From Paractinoplanes bogorensis (GTDB taxonomy: Bacteria; Actinomycetota; Actinomycetes; Mycobacteriales; Micromonosporaceae): a stretch of 64,000 nucleotides of DNA. Positions 35,963 through 44,900 of this stretch are shown here, in pieces. A program made the translations under genes and the position numbers. The stretch is taken from positions 124,001 through 188,000 of the forward strand of contig NZ_JAHKKG010000003.1 in NCBI RefSeq assembly GCF_018829635.1. The letters run 5' to 3'. Under the pieces are notes generated by a model. It did not search any database. It was given only the letters and a program-made list of their open reading frames with translations, and was not told the DNA's origin. Positions within the stretch are counted from its first letter, which is position 1; every line of letters starts with the position of its first letter.

Positions 35963-37470
35963 ACGCGCTGGAGGTCCGCGGTCTCGTCAAGCACTACCCG
36001 GGCGTGAAGGCCCTCGACGGCGTCGACCTGGTGGTCCGGCCGAACGAGGTGCTGGGCCTGGCCGGCGAGAACGGCGCGGGCAAGTCCACGCTGCTCAAGG
36101 CGCTGGTCGGCCTGGTTTCCCCGGATCAAGGCCAGATTTTCGTACGCGGTCAGGCCGTCAAACTGCGCAACGTGGTCGACGCCGCCAACCACGGCATCGG
36201 GATGGTCTTCCAGGAGCAGTCCCTGGTGCCCAACCTGACCGCGGCCGAGAACATCGTGCTGGGCAGCGAGGGGGCGGGTGTCCGCCGGGGCATCTACCGC
36301 TGGAACGAGATGCGCCGCCTGGCCCAGGAACAGCTCGACAAGATCGGTTCGCCGATCGACCCGCTGGCCCGCACGGACACCCTCACCTTCGCCGAGCGGC
36401 AGATGGTCGAGATCGCCAAGGTGCTGCGGATCGAGCAGCGCAGCCAGCATCCGCCGGTGATCATCCTGGACGAGCCGACCTCGGTGCTGGAGTCCAAGGA
36501 GATCGAGACGCTGTTCGCGCAGATCCGCCGGCTCCGCGAGTTCGCCTCGGTCGTCTTCGTCTCGCACCGTCTCGACGAGGTGCTGGACGTCTGCGATCGG
36601 GTGACCGTGCTGCGCAGCGGGCAGTCGGTCGGTGAGGTCGCCACGGCCGGTGCCGTCCCGCGCGAACTGCACCGGATGATGATCGGCTCGACCGGCTCCG
36701 ACGACCACTATCACGAGAACGCCGCCACGCCGGTCACTGCGGATCAACCCCGGCTTTCCGTACGCGGTCTGTCCGGCAAGTCGTTCCACGACGTCGACCT
36801 GGACGTCGCGGCCGGCGAGATCCTCGCGATCGTCGGCGTGCACGGGTCCGGCCGGGAGGACGTCTGCCGCGCGCTGTTCGGCGCCGAGCCGACCACCGCC
36901 GGCGAGATCCGGATGGACGGCACGAAGGTCGACCTGCCCAGCACCCGGGCCGCGTGCGCCGCCGGCATCGGCTACGTGCCGGCCGAACGCAAGATCGAGG
37001 GCATGGTCGGCTCGATGTCGGTGGCCGACAACATGACCCTGGCCAAGCAGAAGCCCCGCCTGACCGGGCCGTTCGTGGCCCCGAAGAAGCAGGCCGCCCT
37101 GGTCGACAGCTGGATCAAACGGCTTTCCATCCGTACGCCGCGTCGCGACACCGCCATCGGGCGGCTGTCCGGCGGCAACCAGCAGAAGGTCGTCCTGGCC
37201 CGCTGGCTGATCGGCGGCGACGTCAAGCTGCTCCTGCTCGACCACCCGACCCGCGGCCTGGACATCGGCGCCCGCTCCGAGGTGTACCGGCTGATGCGCG
37301 AGCTCGCCTCCAGCGGGGTCGCCACCGTGCTGCTGGCCGACAGCCTCGAGGAGGCCATCGGCATGGCCGACCGCATCCTGGTGATGAACGACGGACGGGT
37401 GGCGGCCGAGGTCGCCTGCCCCAGCGGCGGCAAGCCGAGCCCTCTGGACCTCGTGAAAGAGATGGTATGA
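35959..37470 (+). CDS. Ribose-type ABC transporter dual ATPase
   Basis: A 503-residue RbsA-type protein with two nucleotide-binding domains. The first has Walker A GENGAGKST near residues 35-43, Walker B VIILDEPTS and a non-canonical signature LTFAERQM. The second has a degenerate Walker A (GVHGSGRED) and an intact signature LSGGNQQK. Such asymmetry is usual in RbsA proteins. An unusual point is Walker B of the second domain, LLLLDHPTRGLD, where His (about residue 428) replaces the catalytic Glu. Transport would then depend on the first domain's Glu. Start and stop both overlap neighbouring genes. Confidence 0.93.
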   Translation: MNALEVRGLVKHYPGVKALDGVDLVVRPNEVLGLAGENGAGKSTLLKALVGLVSPDQGQIFVRGQAVKLRNVVDAANHGIGMVFQEQSLVPNLTAAENIVLGSEGAGVRRGIYRWNEMRRLAQEQLDKIGSPIDPLARTDTLTFAERQMVEIAKVLRIEQRSQHPPVIILDEPTSVLESKEIETLFAQIRRLREFASVVFVSHRLDEVLDVCDRVTVLRSGQSVGEVATAGAVPRELHRMMIGSTGSDDHYHENAATPVTADQPRLSVRGLSGKSFHDVDLDVAAGEILAIVGVHGSGREDVCRALFGAEPTTAGEIRMDGTKVDLPSTRAACAAGIGYVPAERKIEGMVGSMSVADNMTLAKQKPRLTGPFVAPKKQAALVDSWIKRLSIRTPRRDTAIGRLSGGNQQKVVLARWLIGGDVKLLLLDHPTRGLDIGARSEVYRLMRELASSGVATVLLADSLEEAIGMADRILVMNDGRVAAEVACPSGGKPSPLDLVKEMV

Positions 37471-38444
37471 GCACCTCCGCCGCCACCGCCGCCGCTCCCG
37501 TCGCCGTCAAGGAGCGCCCGCGCCTGAGTGGCTTCATGCCGATCATCGCCCTGGTCGCGCTGATCGCCGCCCTGACCGTCGCCGACCCGGACTTCCTGAC
37601 GCAGCGCAGCCTGACCGCGGTCTCGCGCACCGCCGCGCCGCTCATCCTGCTCGCCGCCGGGGCGACGATCGTCGTCCTCTGCGGCGGCATCGACCTGTCC
37701 ATCGCGGCGCTGGCCTCGCTGTCGACCGTCTTCCTGGCCCTGTGGATACCGAACCTCGGCGGCCTGGCCACACTCGCGGTCATCGGAGTCGCGACGCTGA
37801 TCGGCGCACTGCAGGGCACGGCGCACGTGTTACTGCGGATTCCGTCGTTCATCGTGACCCTCGGCGGGATGAGCATCCTGTCCGCGGTCGCCCTGGTCGT
37901 CTCCGGCGCCGGCACCGTACGCGTCGTGGACGACTCGACGGTCAAGTGGCTCGACCTCTACGTCGCCGGCTACGTGCCGATGTCGTTCATGGTCGCGGTC
38001 CTCGTGGTCGCGCTGATCGCCCTGCTCCTCAAGGTCACCCCGCTGCAGAGCTGGGTCTCGGCCACCGGGTACGCCGAGTCGGCCGCCCGGCTCGCCGGCA
38101 CGCCGGTCGACCTGGTCAAGATCGGTGCGTTCGCGGTCTCCGGTGCCTGTGCCGGGCTCGCCGCGGTCATGCTGGTCTCCCGCCAGTTCAGCGGCGGGCC
38201 CACGATGGCCGACAACCTGCTGCTGCCCGCGGTCGCTGCGATCGTCGTCGGCGGCACCGCCATCACCGGCGGTCACGGCAGCGTGTGGCGGAGCCTGGCC
38301 GGCGCGCTGGTCGTGACGCTGCTGCGGGTGGGCCTGCCGATCGTCGGTGTTCCGTCCGCGTACGAGCAGATCCTCTACGGCGCGATCATCGTCGTCGCCG
38401 TCGCTCTCACCCTCGACAAGTCGAAAGTGTCGATCATCAAGTGA
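37467..38444 (+). CDS. Ribose-type ABC transporter permease, second subunit
   Basis: A 325-residue RbsC-family permease with about nine helices. ATIVVLCGGIDLSIAALASL near residues 62-81 is the conserved GGIDLS motif, and LPAVAAIVVGGTAITGGHGS near residues 253-272 is the C-terminal conserved region. It differs from the first permease over most of its length, so the transporter channel is probably a heterodimer. The ATG overlaps the ATPase stop. The stop overlaps a possible GTG start of the aldehyde dehydrogenase. Confidence 0.92.
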   Translation: MSTSAATAAAPVAVKERPRLSGFMPIIALVALIAALTVADPDFLTQRSLTAVSRTAAPLILLAAGATIVVLCGGIDLSIAALASLSTVFLALWIPNLGGLATLAVIGVATLIGALQGTAHVLLRIPSFIVTLGGMSILSAVALVVSGAGTVRVVDDSTVKWLDLYVAGYVPMSFMVAVLVVALIALLLKVTPLQSWVSATGYAESAARLAGTPVDLVKIGAFAVSGACAGLAAVMLVSRQFSGGPTMADNLLLPAVAAIVVGGTAITGGHGSVWRSLAGALVVTLLRVGLPIVGVPSAYEQILYGAIIVVAVALTLDKSKVSIIK

Positions 38445-38458
38445 TTGGAAACGCCGCT

Positions 38459-39943
38459 ATGTCCGCACTGCTGCCCGCCGTCCGCTCGTTCCTGTCCGCG
38501 CCCAAGCAGCTGCTCATCGACGGCGAATGGGTGGACGCGAAGGACGGCCGCACGTTCGCCACCATCAACCCGTCGACCGAGGAGGTGCTGGTCCAGGTCG
38601 CCCAGGCGTCGTCCGTCGACGTGGACCGCGCGGTCGTGGCGGCCCGTACGGCGTTCGAGGCCGGATCGCCGTGGTCGAAGATGACGCCGCGGGACCGGTC
38701 CCACCTGCTGTGGCGCATCGGCGACCTGATCGAGGCCCACGCCGACGAGTTCGCCCAGCTGGAGGCGCTCGACAACGGCAAGCGCGTCGAGGCGGCCCGG
38801 GACGGCGACATCGCCACCGCGGCCGAGCTGTTCCGCTACTTCGCGGGCTGGGCGACCAAGATGGAGGGCACCTCGATCCCGATGTCGGTGCCGGGCCGCG
38901 AGTTCCACGCGTACACCCGCCGCGAGCCGGTCGGCGTCGTCGCGGGAATCGTGCCGTGGAACTTCCCGCTGCTGATGGCCTGCTTCAAGATCGTTCCGGC
39001 GATCACCGCGGGCAACACGGTCATCCTCAAGCCGGCCGAGCAGACCCCGCTGACCGCGCTGCGCCTCGGCCAGCTTCTGCTCGACGCCGGCCTGCCCGCC
39101 GGCGTGGTCAACGTCCTGCCCGGCTTCGGTGACACCGGGGCCGCCCTGGTCGACCACCCGGGCGTCGACAAGGTCGCCTTCACCGGCAGCACCGAGGTCG
39201 GCAAGAAGATCGCCGCGGGCGCCTCGGCCAACCTCAAGAAGGTCTCGCTCGAGCTGGGCGGCAAGGCCCCGAACATCATCTTCGACGACGCCGACATCGA
39301 CGCCGCGATCGCCGGGGCCGTGCTGGGTGGCTACTTCAACGAGGGGCAGTGCTGCGTCAACGGCTCGCGCCTGTACGTCCAGCGCGGTGTCTTCGACCAG
39401 GTCGTCGAGGGTGTCGCCGCAGCCGCCCGCGCGATCAAGGTGGGCGACGGCTTCGACCCGGCCTCGAACATGGGCCCGCTGGTCTCCCAGGAGCAGTTCG
39501 ACAAGGTGCTGGGCTACATCCGGGGTGCCGTGGCGGACGGCGCGACGCTGAACGCGGGCAGCGCCGACGCGGCCGGCGAGCGTGGATTCTTCGTGGCGCC
39601 GACGCTCATCACCGGCGTCACCGAGCAGATGGCGGTGCAGACCGACGAGATCTTCGGCCCGGTCGTGACCGCGATCCCGTTCGACACCGAGGACGAGGTC
39701 GTCGCGGCGGCCAACAACACGGTGTACGGGCTCGCCGCCGGTGTCTGGACGAACAACATCGGCCGGGCGCACCGCGTCGGCGCCCGTCTGCGGGCCGGCA
39801 CGGTGTGGCTCAACACGTGGCACGCCGACGACGTCACGCTGCCGCGCGGTGGCTTCAAGCAGTCCGGCTGGGGCCGCGAGCTCGGGTCGTTCGGTCTGGA
39901 CGACTACACCGAGCTCAAGACCGTCATCGCCGAGCTGCGATGA
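38459..39943 (+). CDS. NAD(P)-dependent aldehyde dehydrogenase
   Basis: A 494-residue class I-type aldehyde dehydrogenase. The nucleotide-binding motif FTGSTEVGKK, the general base Glu in LELGGKAPN and the catalytic Cys in FNEGQCCVNGS are all intact. The ATG at 38459 is preferred for its upstream GGAA; a GTG at 38441 overlapping the permease stop is also possible and would add six residues. In this operon it could oxidise glyceraldehyde or an aldehyde acid from uronate breakdown, for example alpha-ketoglutarate semialdehyde if an oxidative branch exists. The substrate is not determined by sequence. Its stop overlaps the aldolase start. Confidence 0.9.
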   Translation: MSALLPAVRSFLSAPKQLLIDGEWVDAKDGRTFATINPSTEEVLVQVAQASSVDVDRAVVAARTAFEAGSPWSKMTPRDRSHLLWRIGDLIEAHADEFAQLEALDNGKRVEAARDGDIATAAELFRYFAGWATKMEGTSIPMSVPGREFHAYTRREPVGVVAGIVPWNFPLLMACFKIVPAITAGNTVILKPAEQTPLTALRLGQLLLDAGLPAGVVNVLPGFGDTGAALVDHPGVDKVAFTGSTEVGKKIAAGASANLKKVSLELGGKAPNIIFDDADIDAAIAGAVLGGYFNEGQCCVNGSRLYVQRGVFDQVVEGVAAAARAIKVGDGFDPASNMGPLVSQEQFDKVLGYIRGAVADGATLNAGSADAAGERGFFVAPTLITGVTEQMAVQTDEIFGPVVTAIPFDTEDEVVAAANNTVYGLAAGVWTNNIGRAHRVGARLRAGTVWLNTWHADDVTLPRGGFKQSGWGRELGSFGLDDYTELKTVIAELR

Positions 39944-40611
39944 GCGTCGCCGACGTGCTGCGCGGGCACCGGGTGGTGCCGGTCGTCGTCCTGGACGATC
40001 CCGGAGCCGCCGATGACCTGGGCGCCGCCCTGGTCGCCGGCGGCCTGCCGGTCGCCGAGGCCACCTTCCGTACGCCCCAGGCGGCGGCCGTCCTCCGCCG
40101 CCTGGCCCAGCGCAGCGATCTGGTGGTCGGGGCGGGCACCGTCCTGACCACCCGGCAGGTCGACCAGGCCTACGAGGCGGGCGCCCGGTTCGTGGTCTCG
40201 CCCGGCCTGAGCGCCGAGGTCGTCCGCCGCTGTCAGACGCTCGGCCTGCCGGTGATCCCCGGAGTCAGCACCGCCACCGAGATCATGGCGGCGCTGGACC
40301 TGGGCCTCGACACCGTCAAGTTCTTCCCGGCCGAGGCCTCCGGCGGGCTGCCCACGGTCAAGGCCCTCGCTGCGGCGTTCCCGCAGGTCCGGTTCGTGCC
40401 TACGGGCGGCATCACGGCGCAGAGCGCGCCGATTTATCTCGGCCATCCGTCCGTGGCGGCGATCGGCGCGAGCTGGATGGTGGCGCCCGACCTGCTGGCG
40501 GCCGGGAAGTGGGACGAGGTCACCGCGAGGTGCACGGCCACGGTCGCCGCCACCTCCTCCGGCGCCGCCCGATCCGGCGCCTCCACCGACGTACAGGGAA
40601 AGGTTTCATGA
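39940..40611 (+). CDS. eda: KDPG/KHG aldolase (2-keto-3-deoxy-6-phosphogluconate aldolase)
   Basis: A 223-residue class I aldolase. It splits 2-keto-3-deoxy-6-phosphogluconate into pyruvate and glyceraldehyde 3-phosphate. The Schiff-base Lys is in DTVKFFPAEASGG near residue 127. The general acid/base Glu is in VAEATFRTP near residue 40, and FVPTGGI near 151 binds phosphate. The protein has a Ser/Ala-rich C-terminal tail beyond the usual family end, of no obvious role. It is fused in reading order with kdgK by an ATGA overlap, matching their consecutive reactions. Confidence 0.94.
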   Translation: MSVADVLRGHRVVPVVVLDDPGAADDLGAALVAGGLPVAEATFRTPQAAAVLRRLAQRSDLVVGAGTVLTTRQVDQAYEAGARFVVSPGLSAEVVRRCQTLGLPVIPGVSTATEIMAALDLGLDTVKFFPAEASGGLPTVKALAAAFPQVRFVPTGGITAQSAPIYLGHPSVAAIGASWMVAPDLLAAGKWDEVTARCTATVAATSSGAARSGASTDVQGKVS

Positions 40612-41705
40612 TCGAAATACGGTCAGCCGCCGATTGCGAGTTCGACATCGTCGCGCTCGGCGAGGTGATGCTGCGGCTCGACCCGGGGGAGGGCCGGATC
40701 CGTACCGGGCGCCGGTTCGAGGCCTGGGAAGGCGGCGGCGAGTACAACGTCGCGCGCGGGATGCGCAAGGTGTTCGGGCTGCGGGCCGGGGTGGTGACCG
40801 CGTTCGCCGACAACGAGATCGGCCGGCTGATCGAGAACCTGATCATGCAGGGCGGTGTCGACACCTCACTGATCCGGTGGGAGAAGTACGACGGCATCGG
40901 CCGTACGGTCCGTAACGGGCTCAACTTCACCGAGCGTGGCTTCGGGGTACGCGGTGCGGTCGGGGTGTCCGATCGGGCCCACACGGCGATCGCGAACCTC
41001 CGTCCCGGCACGATCGACTGGGACGACCTGTTCGGCCGGCGTGGTGTCCGCTGGCTCCACTGTGGCGGCATCTTCGCGGCCCTGTCCGGGAACGCCGCCG
41101 CCGTGGCCGAGGAGGCGATGGCCGCCGCGCAGCGCCACGGCACGGTCGTCTCGTTCGACCTCAACTACCGGCCCAGCCTGTGGGCCGGCATCGGCGGCAC
41201 GGACGTGGCCCGCGAGGTCAACACCAGGCTGGCCCGGCACGTCGACGTGATGATCGGCAACGAGGAGGACTTCACCGCCGCCCTCGGGTTCGACGTCGAG
41301 CACGTGGACGAGAACCTGCGGGCGCTGCCGATCGACAGCTTCGCGGCGATGGTCGGCACGGTGGCCGAGAAGATGCCGTGGCTGTCGGTCGTGGCGACGA
41401 CGTTGCGGACGGTCCACTCGGCCTCGGACAACGACTGGCAGGCGATCGCCTGGTCACCCGAGACCGGCGTGCTCACGTCGGTGGCACGTGACCACCTGGC
41501 CGTCTTCGACCGGGTCGGCGGCGGCGACGGGTTCGCCTCCGGGCTGGTCTACGGGCTGCTCGAGGGCGAGGAGCTGCAGACCTGTCTGGAACTCGGGGCG
41601 GCGCACGGCGCGCTGGCCATGACGACACCGGGGGACACCTCGATGGCGACCCGGGAGGAGGTCCGGGCGCTGGCCGCCGGCGGCAACGCCCGCGTACGCC
41701 GGTAA
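40608..41705 (+). CDS. kdgK: 2-keto-3-deoxygluconate kinase (PfkB family)
   Basis: A 365-residue PfkB-family sugar kinase. It begins by forming the nucleotide fold (VALGEVMLRLDPGEGRIR near residues 15-32), and the sugar-binding loop GGGEYNVARGM follows. The ATP/anion-hole motif DRVGGGDGFASGLVYGL (about residues 299-315) contains the catalytic Asp. It would phosphorylate KDG to KDPG, the substrate of the aldolase encoded just before it. It is the last gene of the kdu operon, and a strong hairpin follows. The length is slightly above the family norm. Confidence 0.9.
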   Translation: MIEIRSAADCEFDIVALGEVMLRLDPGEGRIRTGRRFEAWEGGGEYNVARGMRKVFGLRAGVVTAFADNEIGRLIENLIMQGGVDTSLIRWEKYDGIGRTVRNGLNFTERGFGVRGAVGVSDRAHTAIANLRPGTIDWDDLFGRRGVRWLHCGGIFAALSGNAAAVAEEAMAAAQRHGTVVSFDLNYRPSLWAGIGGTDVAREVNTRLARHVDVMIGNEEDFTAALGFDVEHVDENLRALPIDSFAAMVGTVAEKMPWLSVVATTLRTVHSASDNDWQAIAWSPETGVLTSVARDHLAVFDRVGGGDGFASGLVYGLLEGEELQTCLELGAAHGALAMTTPGDTSMATREEVRALAAGGNARVRR

Positions 41706-41718
41706 AGGCTTGACGGGA

Positions 41719-41751
41719 GTAGGCCCGGGGGACTTTTCCCTTCGGGCCTAC
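41719..41751 (+). terminator. Hairpin terminator after kdgK
   Basis: GTAGGCCCG (41719-41727) and CGGGCCTAC (41743-41751) form a perfect 9-bp stem; the loop can pair further (GGGGA with TCCCT). A pyrimidine-rich tail CTCTTTATC follows. Confidence 0.85.
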
Positions 41752-41774
41752 CTCTTTATCCGGAGATGATTCGC

Positions 41775-41807
41775 ATACATGAACTCAGAATATATTTGTT
41801 CATGTAT
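41775..41807. promoter_or_regulatory. AT-rich perfect palindrome before the ThuA-oxidase gene
   Basis: ATACATGAAC (41775-41784) and GTTCATGTAT (41798-41807) are exact inverted repeats separated by a 13-base AT-rich spacer containing TATATT. The arms share the GAAC/GTTC core of the IclR-type sites upstream. The local base composition is far more AT-rich than the rest of the window, as expected for a regulated promoter. Confidence 0.6.
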
Positions 41808-41902
41808 ATAGACACAGTTCTTCACAATGTCTTACGTTCAGGCCACTCGGTGGCGGCTCCGTCCTCGCCGCCACCCTCAGCCCGAACCGCGAGGGATCTC
41901 TC

Positions 41903-44900
41903 ATGAAAGTGCCCCGCAGGTCTGTCCGCTCCCTTCTTGCCGCATTGACCTTTTTCGTTGCTGCCGTTGCCGCCCCGGCGCCGGCCGCCGCTGTCCCGGA
42001 TGGACAGTTGAACGTCCTGCTCTTCTACAAGCCCAACTTCCACGCCTCGAACGTCCAGGCCCGCACCGCCGTCCGGAACCTGGCCACCCAGCTCGGCACG
42101 CAGTACAACCAGCCGGTCACCATCCAGGAGACCGACGACCCCGCGGCGTTCACCACCGCGAACCTGGCCAACAAGGACACTGTGGTCTTCGCCCAGACCG
42201 GCGGTGTGCTGTTCAACGCGTCGCAGCGCTCGGCGCTCGAGGCCTATATCCGCGGTGGCGGCGGCTACATGGGAATGCACTACGCCGCCTGGTCGGTCGG
42301 TGAGAGCGAGCACGACGTCAACCCGTTCTACGCCCGGCTGGTCGGCGCCGTCTCCGAAGGACACCCGGAGAACCCTGGCGTCCGCCCCGGCCGCGTGTTC
42401 GTGAAGGACACCGCCCACCCGCTCACCCAGGGCGTGACCGGTTCGATCACCCGCAGCGACGAGTGGTACGACTGGGTGGTCAACCCGGCGCCCAACGTCC
42501 GTACGCTGATCGAGGCGGACGAGTCCTCGTACGGCGGCGGCCACAATGGAACGTCGCACCCGGTCACCTGGTGCCAGACGATCGACTCGGGCCGCTCCTG
42601 GTACACGTCGATGGGCCACGAGGGCACGGCGTACTCCGAGTCCTACATGCTGGCCCAGATGAAGAACGGTCTCGCGTACGCCGCGGGGCTGCTCAACGCC
42701 GACTGCTCGCCCCCGGTGAAGGACCGGGCCGGCGCGTGGAGCCCGATCACCCCGTGGCCTCTGGTGCCGATCAACATGGCACTCACCTCGGACGGCAAGG
42801 TGCAGTCGTTCGGCAGCGTCGGCGGCTGGGGCACCGACACCAACCCGTACGACTGGTCGGGCAACAGTGCGGTCACCCAGGGCGGCCACATGGAGATCGA
42901 CATCTGGGATCCCGCGGTGCCGCGCAATCTGTCCAATGTGACCGCCGGCATCCTCCCGAACGTCACCTACACCGACCTGTTCTGCTCCATGCAGGTGCAG
43001 AACGCGCACGACCACTCCACCATGACGGTCGGCGGTGACGACGGCATGGGCGGCAACGCCCCCAACGACGGCTCGGTCGGCGTCACCAGCTACTCGACCA
43101 ACAACGGGCTGCAGACCAAGGCGCCGCTGAACATCCCGCGCTGGTACCCGACCGGCACCACCATGCCCAACGGCGACATCGTCGTGCAGGGCGGCAGCCT
43201 CAAGGGCGGGCCGGGCGGACCCGGGGTGCTGACCCCGGAGATCTACACCCCGCAGTCCGGTTCGGGCTGGAAGCTGCTCGACGGCGCGCGCAGCCCCGCC
43301 GCGTACGGGGACGGCGGCTCGGACCACGCCGGCGCCGACGAGAACCGCTGGTGGTACCCCCGGGCGTTCGTGACGCCGGGCAGCGGCACCCTGTTCAACA
43401 TCACCGGCACCCAGATGTACGAACTCAACCCGGCCGGCAACAACGGCACCGGACAGATCGTCCTGCGCGGCACGCTGCCCACCGGCGTCGCCAACCAGGG
43501 CGCCAACGGCAACCCGGTCGGCGCCACCTCCACCGCCACCATGTACCGCCCCGGCAAGATCCTGCAGGTCGGCGGCGGCTGGTGGGGCAACGGCGGCGGC
43601 CCGGACGGCGCCCGCGCCGGCTTCACCGTCGACATCACCGGTGGCGCGGCCAACCCGGTCATCGCGTCGACCCCGCCGATGAAGTACCAGCGGCACTGGG
43701 CGACCTCGACCGTTCTCCCCGACGGCGACGTGCTCGTGACCGGCGGCGGCCGCGAGAACAACGGCAACGGCGGCTACGTCACCAACGCCGAGATCTGGGA
43801 CCCGGACACCCGGGCCTGGACCGAGGTCGCCTCGCCCTACCAGCACGCCCGGCTCTACCACTCGGCGGCGCTGCTGCTGCCCGACGGCCGCGTGATGATG
43901 GGCGGCGGCGGCACGCCCGGCCCGCGCAACTACACCGACGTCGAGTACTACTCGCCGTCCTACCTGTTCAACGGCGACCAGCTCGCCCCGCGCCCGACGA
44001 TCAGCACCGCCCCCGCGAAGATCGGCTACAACGGCAGCTTCGCGATCACCGCGTCCAGCACCGTCTCGCGGGTCACGCTGGTCCGCAACGGGTCGGTGAC
44101 GCACGGCTTCAACAACGACCAGAACTTCCAGGACCTGCAGTTCACGCAGTCCGGCGGGACGGTCAATATCACCGCCCCGGTCAACGGCACGTACGCGCCT
44201 CCCGGCTCGTACATGCTGTTCGTCTGGGACGCGTCCGGCACCCCGTCGGTCGCGAAGATCGTCAAGATCGACCCGACGGTGCAGATGACCCAGCTGAACC
44301 CGCGGGTCGTCGACCAGTTCGAGTACCCCCGCGTGCCGGTCGAGTGGCGCACCAACGTCGCCCCGGCCACCGTGGACGTCGCTCCCGGCAACAGCCGGAT
44401 GTCGCCGTGGACGGTCGCGAGCCAGGTTCAGCTCGTCCGGGGAACCGCCACCGGCCAGGGTGGGCTCGGCCTCACCGGCTATCAGCTCAGCCTGGGCACC
44501 TCGGGCAACATCAACCGCACCCTCACAAGTCTGACCCCCGGTTCCACCTATCGGGTTTCGCTGCGTTATGCCCGTGACAGCCGGTCTTCCGGCTCTTCCG
44601 CGGCCACGGCGGCCCTGACAGTTTCCGGGTTGAGCGCCACGTTGACCGCCACCCAACCCTCAACCGCAAACTATGCGACCTATGCCGGAACCTTCACCGC
44701 CGCGTCCAGCACTGCGACGCTGACCCTTCGCAGCACCGGCGGCGCCGGAATGATGGTCGACGACCTCGTGGTCGTGGGCGACGATCCGCCGGTAGCCACC
44801 GGTGTTCCCGTCCGCTACGAGTTCGAAGAGGGCACGGGCACCTCGGCGGCCAACACCGGCGCGGCCGGCGGGCCCGGAGCCGCCGTCCTGACCGGCACCA

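Noticed and set aside
41822..44656. 944-codon open frame on the minus strand
   Set aside because: Antisense to the copper radical oxidase gene; repetitive Arg/Gly/Val/Asp composition and no recognisable motif, while the plus strand shows clear conserved domains.
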